Of a stretch of 64,000 bases of DNA, positions 1 to 10,420 are shown piece after piece. The notes under the pieces are model-generated. The model did no database searches and was not told where the DNA came from. It saw only the letters and a list, made by a program, of their open reading frames with translations. This DNA is from Bicyclus anynana (lineage: Eukaryota; Arthropoda; Insecta; Lepidoptera; Nymphalidae): contig NC_069090.1 in assembly GCF_947172395.1 (NCBI RefSeq), forward strand, positions 14,900,962 to 14,964,961, in the 5' to 3' direction. The translations under genes were made by a program, and so were the position numbers. Numbering within the stretch: position 1 is the first letter of the stretch; every line of letters begins with the position of its first letter.

Positions 1-60
1 TGATCAAAATTTAGCTACTTCACTGAGCGCACACATGCACAATTTTGTGTTTCGTATTCG

Positions 61-344
61 TCATCAACCCATATTCGGCTGCTGAGCTGAGTTGAGCTCG
101 AGTCTCCTCTCAGAATGAGAGGGGTTAGGCCAATAGTCCACCACGCTGGCCCAATGCGGATTGGCAGATTTTACAAACGCAGGTTTCCTCACGATGTTCC
201 TTCACTGATTGAGACATGTGATATTTAATTTCTTAAAATGCACACAACTGAAAAGTTGGAGGTGCATGCCCTGGACCGAATTCGAACCCATACCCTCCGG
301 AATCGGAGGCAGAGATTAAATCCACTGGGCTATCACAGCTATCG
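61..344 (-). mobile_element. SINE-B copy (tRNA-headed), near full length
   Basis: Reads on the minus strand from a tRNA-like head (ATAGCCCAGTGGAT... GGGTTCGAATTCGG) through the body GTGTGCATTTTAAGAAATT and AAACCTG to the tail GCCGAATATGGGTTGATG. Family members are at 8.4, 29.7, 36.3, 36.4 and 39.6 kb. The head is duplicated in inverted form (325-370). Confidence 0.8.
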
Positions 345-370
345 TGTTTACGATAGCTGTGATAGCCCAG
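325..370. repeat. Perfect palindrome at the head of a SINE
   Basis: Arms of 20 bp, 325-344 and 351-370, with loop TGTTTA. The SINE-B head has been copied back on itself. Confidence 0.9.
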
Positions 371-944
371 TTCGTGTTTTTGTGTTTTTATCGTATCAAT
401 TTTGTGTTTATATATTTATGTATTATTATTTAGCTTGTTCCTGAACATTAAAACATTACAGAAAAAAATGGGAATAATTTGTTTAAATAACTTTCGCTGT
501 TTATTATGCAACTAAATGAAATGAAGACAGTTAGCCACTTTTGTTCGCCTCAGTTTCGACGTGTGACATATCTAAAAGTATAAAGTCTTTGGATATATAT
601 TTATATTAATACGCTATGTACTGAACGCACCGCGCTATCAGTGTTTACGAGTGCAGGCATCAATGAGTGACGCGCCGGCACGCCTCCCTGTTATCACTCA
701 CTATCATCCACATGCTAGTATTGTGAGTACGACTTCAGATAAAAATATGCACGCTATTAATACATCATAATAGTTAATTTTTTGGCATATTATCACCATT
801 CTTCACATCATAGGAAATAGGGCAATTATAAATAATTCAATTATGATTACGAGTACTTTTGAAACGTCATTATGTTATGGTGATAAGAAAAGTTGAAAAT
901 GGCGTTCATAAGTAACTAACTAGATATCATCCTTTCATCAAGAC
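371..944. other. AT-rich flank, no gene
   Basis: No coding signal. 521-568 (GCCACTTTTGTTCGCCTCAG) matches, inverted, 38697-38745 next to a foldback-family unit, so it is a repeat fragment. Confidence 0.5.
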
Positions 945-946
945 AT

Positions 947-1056
947 GGACCAATTAAGATAACCTCAATCGGCCCAGTCAGGGATCGAACCCAGGACCAT
1001 TTTCGGCTCACTATGGAGCACGAGTCTGCTATCAATGAGAGGGGTTAGTTCAATAG
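947..1056 (-). mobile_element. Fused fragments of SINE-A and SINE-B
   Basis: 947-1003 is the SINE-A B-box region (GGATCGAACCCAGGACC, inverted). It runs directly into a SINE-B tail (GAGCACGAGTC...GAGAGGGGTTAG). Confidence 0.6.
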
Positions 1057-1222
1057 ATACTGTAAATATGGCATACAACAAAAAAATGGTTTTTAGGGCT
1101 GTGGATGTCTGCTAACTAGAGCTATGGTTTATTTTTAACTAAGGTAAGCACTAGGTATCCGTACAAATTGTACTAAATGGAAAACTTTGTAGTCTTCTTG
1201 TAAAGAATATAAAAAAAAAATC

Positions 1223-1401
1223 TTATATAATGATTTATTTATTTTGCTATCATCCGCGAAAAGTCGACGAACCCATGCGACAACGTCACCCAGGTCCGAC
1301 AAAATACTCTCTACACACGTTTCACCCCGAAACCGAAACGTTGTCGCATGGGTTCGTCGACTTTTCGCGGATGATAGCAAAATAAATAAATCATTATATA
1401 A
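1223..1401. repeat. Perfect 64-bp foldback of family F
   Basis: Arms 1223-1286 and 1338-1401 are exact reverse complements over 64 bp with a 51-bp loop. The same repeat is folded differently at 34022-34236 and is present unfolded at 38757-38970. The family flank (GATGAACTTCCTCAAAGTAACGCC) follows the right arm to about 1444. Confidence 0.9.
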
Positions 1402-1446
1402 TCATGATGAACTTCCTCAAAGTAACGCCTGCTTCTATCCAATATA

Positions 1447-2150
1447 TAAAAAAAATCAATATAGGCTCTGAAAATTTGTGGTAATAAACTTTAGCTCTTT
1501 ATAACATTTGTTAGTATAGATTGATGAAATATAAGTTGCAAATTAACTATCTACTAATGTAATTAACAGGAAAATTTATAATTCTTACTTGTGCACGTAC
1601 TGAAACATTTTCTACGTAGTTAGGTAGTCCGAAAATTGAGGAAAACATTTATTATATATTAAATGTAAATAATAAAATGAAAAAATATACGCCTCAAGAT
1701 TTTCTTTAAGTAATTTCTATACTTAGATATCTGACAGAGATGCCATATTTACCGAATTAAGATACATGATCAACATAATATCATTGTTTATCTAAAGGCT
1801 GTAAGTAATCAACTATTAATTTACATATTGGTTCGAAATGTATAAGTAAACAGCAATGTATCGACAGCATAATATTTATGAATATTTGTGTGACATACAT
1901 TGAGAGCTGGTGCCACAACTTCGCGATTTTTAACAACTGAAAGTTTATTAGTACATTCTCCTATCACACGTATATACTCTGTAGAGTTTATTTCACAATG
2001 TCACACAAACACAGTTATTTATTTATTGTTATTATTATTATTTTTTTTTTCATTGATGTTTTATTTTTCTGTATTTTTGTACAATCAATGTACCTACCTA
2101 TTTAGTTTTAATTTTGTTCTTAATTAATAATAGTTTACATTATTAAAAGG
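1447..2150. other. No feature recognised
   Basis: AT-rich. Short chance open frames only. Confidence 0.6.
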
Positions 2151-2154
2151 TCGT

Positions 2155-2412
2155 TGGTTTACATAGGATGTTGAACTGTGAACGTGGCGGCACCTGAACT
2201 GGGTCCTAACTGAAAATCAGTGCTGCATACTTTTTTTTGGATAGGAAGTATGTAGCAAAATGCTGAGTTAGGGCCTTTTTCTAGGTTATGCCACATATTG
2301 CAGGGCGTTCTTCTTTTTTTGCTCTAGCTATAAGCTATATATTTAAAATTTATTATTGTAATGTGTGGCACTGCCTAAAAATAAAGATATTTCTTTCTTT
2401 CTTTTCTTTTCT
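2155..2412 (+). repeat. Possible retroposon 3' end
   Basis: Contains a 'ctgaaaatcagtgctgcat ... tttttttt' stretch and ends in AATAAAGATATTTCTTTC, like 3' tails of insect LINEs. No reading frame is retained. Weak. Confidence 0.3.
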
Positions 2413-2552
2413 TAGTTATTTTGATTATTCGTGTATGCTGGGTATGCATATGCGATAAAACAAAATAACTGTGTTTTATCAAGTGTTTATGCCTTGCAGG
2501 CAGCAGGCTTATTCGCTATCGTTGACGTACGCTAGTTGACATTTATACTATA

Positions 2553-2741
2553 CTAGCTGACGCCGCGCGGTTTTACCCGCGTGGTTCTCGTTCCCATAGG
2601 AATACGGGAATATAGCCTTCCTCGATAAATGGGCTATGTAACACTGAAATAATTTTTTAAATCGGTCCAGTAGTTCCTGAGATTAGCGCGTTCAATCAAA
2701 CAAACAAACAAACTCTTGAGCTTTATATTATTAGTATTAGA
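2553..2741 (-). mobile_element. Helitron-A (Lep1-like, non-autonomous), full copy
   Basis: One end has the hairpin CGCGGGTAAAACCGCG followed by GCGTCAGCTAG, the other ATACTAATA. This fits Helitron 3' ends (hairpin then CTAR, here CTAG) and small lepidopteran Helitrons. Many sister copies are in the window. Confidence 0.65.
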
Positions 2742-2942
2742 TTGAGATTCTATGTAACGAATGTCATCCTTGTGGTTATTTTATAGTAATTAGATGATAT
2801 TTTGTTGTTAATTTTAATAGGTTAATAATAAAAATCAAAATAGTAAATAGACTAGCAGGTCATCTTCTCCTAGATGATAAATCCGGGTGAGAGTTCGGGC
2901 CTCGAGGCTTGGCCTTCTTGTGTGTATGTATTTAACTATGCA

Positions 2943-3267
2943 TTTTTTTTTATTCTTTACAAGTTAGCCCTTGACTACAATCTCACCTAATGGTAAGTGA
3001 TGATGCAGTCTAAGATGGAAGCGGGCTAACTTGTCAGGAGGAGGATGAAAATCCACACCCCTTTTCAGTTTCTACACGACATCGTACCGGAACGCTAAAT
3101 TGCTTGGCGGTAAGTCTTTGCCGGTAGGGTGGTAACTAGCCACGGCCGAAGCCTCCCACCAGCCAGACCTGGACCAATTAAGAAAATCTCAATCAGCCCA
3201 GCCGGGGATCGAACCCAGGACCTCCGTCTTGTAAATCCACCGCGCATACCACTGCGCCACGGAGGCC
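2943..3267 (-). mobile_element. SINE-A copy, full length
   Basis: The tRNA-derived head carries A-box GCGCAGTGGTATGCGCGG and B-box GGGTTCGATCCCCGG. The body follows, with a T-rich/A-rich end. Eight sizeable copies occur in the window. Confidence 0.85.
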
Positions 3268-3789
3268 CTTAAAAATGCATATGCATACTAAAATATTAAT
3301 GGAATTAATATTGTTATTCCTGTTTTCTGTTTACAAGATGGCGCTATTTTACGCAGTTGGTATAGCCACTCGTTCGTGTTTACTGCGAGAAATGTATGGA
3401 AATATTGACTTCACATTATTTACTGTTATTGCCCTAAAGCACGCGGTGTCGTGCAATCCAGGAACAATAAAACGATATATTAGGTTTAGGTACCATATAA
3501 CGAAATCTGGATGTTTCGGTAATGTTCGTGAGTGTCCGTATTTAAGTTTTATATTTACAAGCAGAAGCCTGCGAAAAACGGTGTAAATTTTCACTGTAGG
3601 TAGGTACCTACTTACATAACCATTTTTTTTTTAGAAAATAAGCCATACCTAATTAATAACCATAAGAAAGATTTTACGTATCATCAATCTCATTTGATTG
3701 ACTTATCCTCAGCTAAACTATTATTGTTCCGATAGTTGTTTCAGTCAATGGTCTTATAGCGAAAGGTTCGACCAACACCATATGAAGCT
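3268..3789. other. No gene recognised
   Basis: Open frames on both strands near 3275-3594 overlap each other, and neither resembles a known protein. Confidence 0.5.
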
Positions 3790-3895
3790 TTCGCTTAACT
3801 GTTGGATCAAAAGACGGATACAGAAGGCAGTGATTATTGAGACGGCGCGTATTGTGAGGAGGTTCCTCACTCTGGAGCCCTGACCAGGGGGGGGT
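3790..3895 (+). pseudogene. Possible LINE ORF2 C-terminal remnant
   Basis: In-frame end ETARIVRRFLTLEP followed by TGA resembles the C-terminus of some insect LINE polymerases. Short, with no upstream frame. Low confidence. Confidence 0.3.
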
Positions 3896-4104
3896 TAATT
3901 TTTTCGCATCAAACAGAGTTTTTATTTTTCGTACGATGCGGATCACTGGACGCACTTGTATGACTTTCTATACAAAGAATACTAAAATCCTTTTGATGCG
4001 ATGCGTCCGATACTTACGGATCTTTGAAAGCCTGCCATAAGATGATAGCTTTTACATTATAAGTTGAATGTTTATTCCAAATGGATATATCCTGGACTGG
4101 ATTT

Positions 4105-4185
4105 GACGCGGCATCGTTCTGGAACACAAAATCACTTGGCGGTACAACTTTACCTACATAGCCAAAGCCGAAGCCTACCAACAAA
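4105..4185 (-). mobile_element. Degenerate SINE-A fragment
   Basis: Diverged copy of the SINE-A middle (GGCATCGT..GGAAC..AAATC.CTTGGCGGTAC...AGCCGAAGCCT). Confidence 0.5.
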
Positions 4186-4258
4186 GCCAAGCATCAAATG
4201 ACTAAGACTTCTCTGTTAAGTCTAATCTCTCATTCTTAACTACACTGCCCCCTCTCTC

Positions 4259-4403
4259 ATTCTCTTTCTACGATCACTAACGCTTCGAAAACTAGAAAGA
4301 TGTATGGGAATGACATTTACTATCGACAGGTCACGTGATCAAGATCTGTCATTCCCATACATTTTTCTGATTTTCGAAGCGTTAGCGATCGTAGAAGGAG
4401 AAT
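4259..4403. mobile_element. Foldback MITE, family M, copy 1
   Basis: Inverted arms of about 57 bp (ACGATCRCTAACGCTTCGAAAA...) around a loop with GACAGGTCACGTGATC. The second copy is at 10285-10420. Confidence 0.65.
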
Positions 4404-4567
4404 CGAAGAGCCACTTGGCTGGCTGGGGAGCTAGGTACTCTGACACGTTTCCACGATCGGAGAGATGAAGAAATATCGGAAACTAAATAGACGGATACCG
4501 AATTATATTAACTAACTGCTTATAATGTAAACGGTAATGAACATAATCCGAGTACAATATCCGTTAA

Positions 4568-5103
4568 GGTCCGTTCACACTCGCGTTTCGTCACGACTAC
4601 GCAACGATGAAGAACTCTATGCCGCTTATGTGCCCTTGGTACACAACAGTGATATTCGGGGTGCATCCTCTATTTGGAGTCATTGACATCTAACCCTATT
4701 TATTTCAAATTTCAAAATGTCTTTATTTCAAGGTAAGCTTATTACAAACCTTTTTTTAAATTTCAAGTTTAACTAATTGTAGATATACTTACACCGGCTC
4801 GAAAGACAGCCGGCAATAAACTCGAAATTTGATCTTATAAAAAATGATTATTCTTGGAAGTTAGTAAAGAGGAGAAGAAAGCTTATGAAAAACTGAATTC
4901 CACGCAGACGAAGTAGCGGTCGTCCGCTAGTTTTGCATAAATCGTAATTATAAGTACCTCGCCACATCCATTTCAAGCTAGTCTTTTTGTAATTCTCTAA
5001 TGTAATTCGCTAAGCGATGTATCGTTCCGATACATCAATAAAGCGCAAATAGACACGACACACTGCAATATCGTGGTATAGTTACGCCAGTGTGAAGGGG
5101 CCA
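4568..5103. mobile_element. MITE flanked by TTAA (piggyBac-like ends)
   Basis: Terminal inverted repeats GGTCCGTTCACACTCGCG and, inverted, GGCCCCTTCACACTGGCG. TTAA occurs on both flanks (4564-4567, 5104-5107), the target used by piggyBac-type transposases. There is no coding capacity. A Helitron-like end (4884-4933) and a LINE-tail-like stretch (about 4690-4825) are embedded. Confidence 0.5.
4884..4933 (+). mobile_element. Helitron-B end fragment
   Basis: AAAAACTGAATTCCACGCAG...GTCCGCTAGT is the CTAG-terminated end of the second Helitron family (see 54749-54955). It lies inside the MITE at 4568-5103. Confidence 0.5.
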
Positions 5104-5107
5104 TTAA

Positions 5108-5725
5108 TGTGTTAGCCAACTACTCGATATCCCGCTAAAAGCTTAAAACGTTCTCATTGCCAATTGCCAAATCCTTGCGGCTTATGCGTTTGCCGTAATC
5201 GTGCGTGAAAATTGATTAACAAGGTTAACGAAGCTTAAAACTAATGTAATAAAACAAATAATAATCTTATTGTAATAAAACAAATATAAATATTCAAAAC
5301 TAGATACTATAGTCCACAACTTTAGGTTTTTTACACAACAATAATACTACTCAAAAAGGTTCTTTTAAGCGACACTTTTCGTTTCGATTCACGTACATTT
5401 TATTTTTAATAATAAGCTTTACGGCTCTGGGTTCTAGCCCTTTTGAGTCCGGATTTACTTATAATAAATTAATTATCACGGACCAATTATAGAAAGACCT
5501 GCCCCGCAAGACGTTACCTCTCTGTTAAACAACCAACGATCTAACGCGTTATCGATTGTATCGATGTTTCATTGTTGTAATCGTTTTCGTCGTCTAAAAA
5601 GCTCCCTAATAATTCCGGTTTGTGTAGTAAGTAGTCAGTCAGTCAATGGCATGAAAAACGGTCAACAACTTCTAATTCACTAAAAGATGACGTGACATTT
5701 AATTTGAAAATATTTCTATTTTATG
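5108..5725. other. No gene recognised
   Basis: AT-rich. A 25-base match (CGGCTCTGGGTTCTAGCCCTTTTG, about 5420) to the LINE 5' UTR at about 16261 is the only notable item. Confidence 0.5.
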
Positions 5726-6041
5726 TTTATTATTCTTTACATGGTAGCCCTTGATTTCAGTCTCACTCAGTAACTGATGTTCAGTCAGTAACTGATGATG
5801 CAATGTAAGATCGAAGCGGGCTAACTTGTTAGGAGGAGGATGAAAATCCACACCCCTTTCAGTTTCTACACGACATCGTACCGGAACGCTAAATCGCTTG
5901 TCGGTACGCCTTAGCGGTCGAAGCCTTCTACAAGCCAGACCTGAACCAATTAAGAAAACCTCAATCGGCCCAGCCGGGAATCCAACCCAGGACCTCCGTC
6001 TTGTAAATCCACCGCGCATACCACTGCGCCACGGAGGTCGT
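5726..6041 (-). mobile_element. SINE-A copy, near full length
   Basis: Complete head and body on the minus strand. It has an internal tandem duplication of CAGTAACTGATG near 5768-5802. Confidence 0.85.
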
Positions 6042-7489
6042 CAAAAACATAATTATAATTAATAATAAATTAAAACAATATATAAAAGAAAAATCGATTC
6101 TATTCTTCTAACGAACGAACGAACAGCAAAACATTGATCCATTAATTGAATATTCTGTGTACAGATTATAATTATTATTTATTCTTGTTAAATTTTTTCG
6201 ATGTGTGAGTTTACCTCGTCCCCCTCTAAAAACGACAGACAATTTTGTTGCTGCATTTGGGTGCGATGCATTTCCATGTCTAATTCCTCTATGTTAATTA
6301 AATAGAGTTTGCAGAAATACAACACAAACGACATAAAAAGAACCTTAAATACCCCAAGCAGACATGAGTCACAAACCATTTTGAAAAACAAAGATTGAGT
6401 TTTATGGGTATTAATATGCATTTATAAAATTAAATAAGAGCTTTAATTAATTTTATAAATCGTATTATCGTATTATCATATCAAAAGAAGAAAGAAGTTG
6501 TAATTCAAATGATGTTTTCTTTTATTATAATGTGAATAAAATATTTTCATTTATTGCAGAATTACCTTAAACTATGATTAATTTTTTGATTTTGTATTAA
6601 GTGAAAGAAGATTTGAGATTTGACAGTTCACACTTCACAGCACAGAACACTACTTTATTTTTTGTCTGTGACTAATACTCCTACTTCACAGTATTCGTTA
6701 ACTAAATCCAGTTTGTTGTGCGTATTTTCTTCCCTTATAATTTTTGTTATTTCGTTTTGTTCTCGTTTCGTTGTTATTGTTTATTATTGATATTTGTTGT
6801 TCGTTTACTGTTTTTAATTTTATTTAGTTTAGTACGAAATTAAATTAGCACTTTAAATCTTAATATTTTACAAATAGAGACCTAAATTGAAAAGTAGTGT
6901 CTTAACAAACTCATCAAATTCTACATAAAAACGTATATCTAACAATAACCCACACTACGAGAAAACGAGTAAAAACTACTTGTCAAGTTTTTAATTTACG
7001 CCTATAATCGCGTACATAATTTTCATAGTCAAGCTACAGTTTTCTATTAGTAATTGAGTTACAGATAGAAGGACAGACGGACATGGGTATGGGTATCTTC
7101 AAGTCAAGAGTGAATAGGCATCTTCTAGGCAAGCGCGTTCTACCAAAGACTGCCTCATAGCTTACAATCTAGCGTACAGCTAAGCGGTGCTTGCTTATAC
7201 ATAATAAAAAAACAAAACTATAAGGGTTCTTTATTGACCACGGAACCCTAAATATAAGTGAAACATTATCTGTTCGATAAATAACAGTTTATAGGAACAT
7301 AAAATGTAAAAAAAATTGTCTATCAAAGGAAGTTTTTTTTCATGACAATATTCGTGAATAATGCTTTAGTAAAATGTTGAGCACCCCTGAATCATATGTT
7401 TTTGTTTATTTACATTGTTTAAAATACCTACCCGATCTGACTATAGGAACCTATAATTATTAACCTATTTTAACGATCCACTTAAGGGC
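6042..7489. other. AT/T-rich intergenic stretch
   Basis: A 63-codon minus-strand frame with a good start context (6188-6379) is reported as a finding, not as a gene. 6700-6840 is T-rich. No other signal. Confidence 0.5.
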
Positions 7490-7575
7490 CAGGCATATCA
7501 TCTTAGAGGAGATGGTATATGGAGCATAAAACCACCACGCTGCTACAATGCGAGTTGGCGGGTTTAGGGTGATAA
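7490..7575 (+). repeat. Repeat family C fragment
   Basis: GGGCCAGGC...ATATGGAGC...CCACGCTGCTRCAATGCGRGTT, shared with 24173-24262 and 63440-63515. Class unknown. Confidence 0.5.
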
Positions 7576-7606
7576 TTTACAATTAAACAACGACCGTTAT
7601 AAGATG

Positions 7607-8110
7607 TTATGGAGCGAATCGCGAAGCTGAAGTGGCAGGGCACATAGTTTGAAGATCCGATGGACGTTGGAGTCTTAAGGTGCTGGTGGAAATTACCACC
7701 CTACCGACAAAGACATATGCCAAGCGATTTAACGTTCCGGTACGATGTCAAGTAGAAACCGAAAGGGGGGTGGATTTTCATCCTCCTCCTAACAAGTTAG
7801 CCCGCTTCCATCTTAGATTGCATCATCATTTACCATCAGGTGAGAGTGTAGTCAAGGGCTAACTTAAATAAAAAAACAAAAAAAATGCGGGAATGGACCC
7901 CGCACCTGAAAGCGCAGTGTTAGTGTGTTAATCGGTCCAACTAGTGGGGGGTCGACCCCCCTAGAGGATATGAAACGGGTTGCAGGGAGCCGCTGCGGCT
8001 GGATGCTGGCGGTTCGAAACCATTTTGTTTACCGTAAAGTCCATGCAAGAGGCCTATGTCCAGCAGTGGACGTCTGTCAGCTGTTAATGATGATATTATA
8101 ATGGTGTCAT
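7607..8110 (+). pseudogene. RTE-like LINE 3' fragment interrupted by a SINE
   Basis: 7607-7685 (CGCGAAGCTGAAGTGGCAG..GGTGCTGG) and 7887-8110 (GAATGG.CCCCGCACC...GGACGTCTG) are the two halves of a conserved LINE C-terminus and 3' UTR. A truncated SINE-A lies between them. Confidence 0.65.
7686..7886 (+). mobile_element. 5'-truncated SINE-A nested in a LINE remnant
   Basis: Starts inside the body (TACCACCCTACCG) and ends TAAATAAAAAAACAAAAAAAA. It splits GGTGCTGG|AATGG of the LINE. Confidence 0.75.
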
Positions 8111-8396
8111 CCCAACCCAGACTAGAACCCAGGACACACCACTGAACCAACGAGGCAGTCGCTAACAGTAGCGCGATAATGAACATTGTATAAGTTGTAC
8201 TAATTGTTTACATAACACGAGAACAACGAAAGTGAAATACCTGTTGCCGTTCTAGATAAACTTGCTTATGAGTTGTACTCGCAACATAATGCTATGATTA
8301 TTACATTCTTACTTGCATTATGTCTTACTGTTCCGTTGGTCTAGTCTAGTGGATAGAAACTTTAAACCATTACAAAAAGTTTTTAGCATCATCATT

Positions 8397-8699
8397 ATTA
8401 ACAACCCATATTCGTCTAGTACAGTGAGCCGAACAGTGGTTGAGCACGAATCTCCTCTGAGAATGAGAGGGGTTAGGCGCACCTCCAAAGTTTCACTTGT
8501 GTGCATTTTAAGAAATTAAATATCACGTGTCTCAAACGGTGAAGGAAAACATCGAGAGGAAACCTGCATACCAGAGAGTTTTCTTAATTCTCTGCGTGTG
8601 TGGAGTCTGCCAATCCGCATTGGGCCAGCGTGGTGGCCTAACCCTGAAATTCTGAGAGGAGACTCGAGCTCAGCAGTGAGCCGAATATCGGTTGATTGC
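8397..8699. mobile_element. Head-to-head SINE-B pair
   Basis: 8397-8478 is a minus-strand SINE-B tail. It joins at once to a plus-strand SINE-B body and tail (8475-8699) that lacks the tRNA head. The arrangement matches 36262-36706. Confidence 0.75.
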
Positions 8700-9167
8700 C
8701 TTTATATACGCAGAACTAAGTCACGGACGTCCACTAGTCATCTATAAAGTATCAATTATTGTATCGGACAGGTTTTGAGTTAATAACACTTTGTAACAGG
8801 TCAGACATGCTTGCTCGTAATGTGGCTTATATTTCATCGATAACAAAAGAGTTCGATATCCACTAGTTCCAGAAAGTCGATGGTTTTGTCGATAAATTAT
8901 CGTATATCGACTCGACAGTAGAACTGATTTCCTTCTTACATATTTTCAAAGATGATGGTAAAAATGATAGACGAAACACTCATGTGCTTAGTGGTTAGCT
9001 GAGTCGGCATAAAATACTAGTATAATCAATTTAAATGGCCTACTACAAAACCAGGCCCCCTCATGAAAAGAGCGGGGGTTTGGAACTTCCACCTACCACA
9101 CTGCCCAGTTACTCAGTACTTACTCAGTTAATAACGCGCTATCTATATTACCTAAGCGTTGTCATCA
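8700..9167. other. No feature recognised
   Basis: Nothing beyond chance open frames. Confidence 0.5.
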
Positions 9168-9250
9168 TTGTCATTAGCCGATGGACGTCTACTGGACATT
9201 GGGTCTTCTAAATACCACAGTCTTGAACCATTCAGCGGTTAAAGCCTACT
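9168..9250 (-). pseudogene. RTE-like LINE 3' end fragment
   Basis: Diverged copy, inverted, of the GGACGTC...TGGACAT 3' UTR block seen at 8036-8096 and 63567-63610. Confidence 0.45.
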
Positions 9251-9785
9251 TAAGTTAAGTCTATGGATTTTATTTTTACCTAGCATCTCAACACATGCTC
9301 GGGAATTTATAAATGTGACAGTTCGCCATTTCGCAAAAATCTGCTTTTTCAAAATTATTCTATAGGAAATACCGAAATTAATTTACCTGACAGACTTGGC
9401 CATTGGGGTCCATCGTTATAAATTTACTTCCGATTTTAATATTGTCTTCTCGACAGCGACTTTCCAAGAAGGTAGGCTATCTGCTTGTAAATTAATGTCT
9501 CTACTTGGGGATAAGAGTTCAAAATCTACCTACTGAGAAGCAGAAACTTAGTAGTTGCCCTTTGGGAAAAAATAATCATCATTTATAATTGCACCGTCTA
9601 TATTTTTATCTTATTCTCAGTAATATTCAAAAGATAATCAATGAATTACAAGACATTTATGATGGATTGATTTGATAAGGCATGACTGTTCTATTTGTTT
9701 TTATCTGCCATTCTACTGTTACCATAACAGCTTCAGCATGACTACTGACTATAGAAGCAATGTGATTCACCTTTATCAGCCTATT
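9251..9785. other. No feature recognised
   Basis: No coding or repeat signal I can support. Confidence 0.5.
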
Positions 9786-9970
9786 GCTGACGCCGCACGG
9801 TTTCAGCCGCGTGGTTCCCGTTTGCGTAGGAATACGGGGATAATATATAGCTTATAGCCTTCCTCGATAAATGGGCTATCTAACACTGAAAGAATTTTTC
9901 AAATCGGAGTAGTAGTCCCTGAGATTAGCGCGTTCAAACAAATAAACATACTCTTCAGTTTTAGTATAGA
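9786..9970 (-). mobile_element. Helitron-A copy (tandem unit 1)
   Basis: GCTGACGCCGCACGGTTT to TTTTAGTATAGA. Abuts a second copy in the same orientation. Confidence 0.65.
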
Positions 9971-10175
9971 CTAGCTGACGCCGCGCGGTTTCACCCGCGT
10001 GGTTCCTGTTCCCGTAGGAATACGGGGATAATATATAGTCTATAGCCTTCCTCGATAAATGGGCTATCTAACACTGAAAGAGTTTTTCAAATCTGACCAG
10101 TAGTTCCCGAGATTAGCGCGTTCAATCAAACAAACAAACAAACAAACTCTTCAGTTTTATAATATTAGTATAGAT
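9971..10175 (-). mobile_element. Helitron-A copy (tandem unit 2)
   Basis: CTAGCTGACGCCGCGCGG to ATATTAGTATAGAT, with no gap from unit 1. Confidence 0.7.
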
Positions 10176-10177
10176 TA

Positions 10178-10284
10178 GCCGATGCCCCGTGCCCGTGAGA
10201 AAACTGGGATAAAATATAGCCATTGACACTCCCAAATAAAGTATCTTTCACCTGGTAAGAGAAAATTTTCAAAATCGGTTCAAA
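10178..10284 (-). mobile_element. Diverged Helitron-A-type remnant
   Basis: AGCCGATGCCCCGTGCCCGTGAG..GGGATAAAATATAGCC. It continues the tandem run in degraded form up to the MITE at 10285. Confidence 0.4.
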
Positions 10285-10420
10285 GAAACGCTTCGAAATT
10301 TCAAAAATGTATAGGAATGACATTTGCTATCGACAGGTCACGTGATCAAGTTGTCGATTGAATCTGTCATTTCCATACATTTTTCTAGTTTTCGAAGCGT
10401 TAGCGTTTGTAGAACAGAAT
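10285..10420. mobile_element. Foldback MITE, family M, copy 2
   Basis: AACGCTTCGAAA arms around TATCGACAGGTCACGTGATC. Same family as 4259-4403. Confidence 0.6.

Noticed and set aside
1135..1471. Open frames on both strands around 1.1-1.5 kb with the same peptide (and again at 34 kb)
   Set aside because: Products of the perfect palindrome, not genes.
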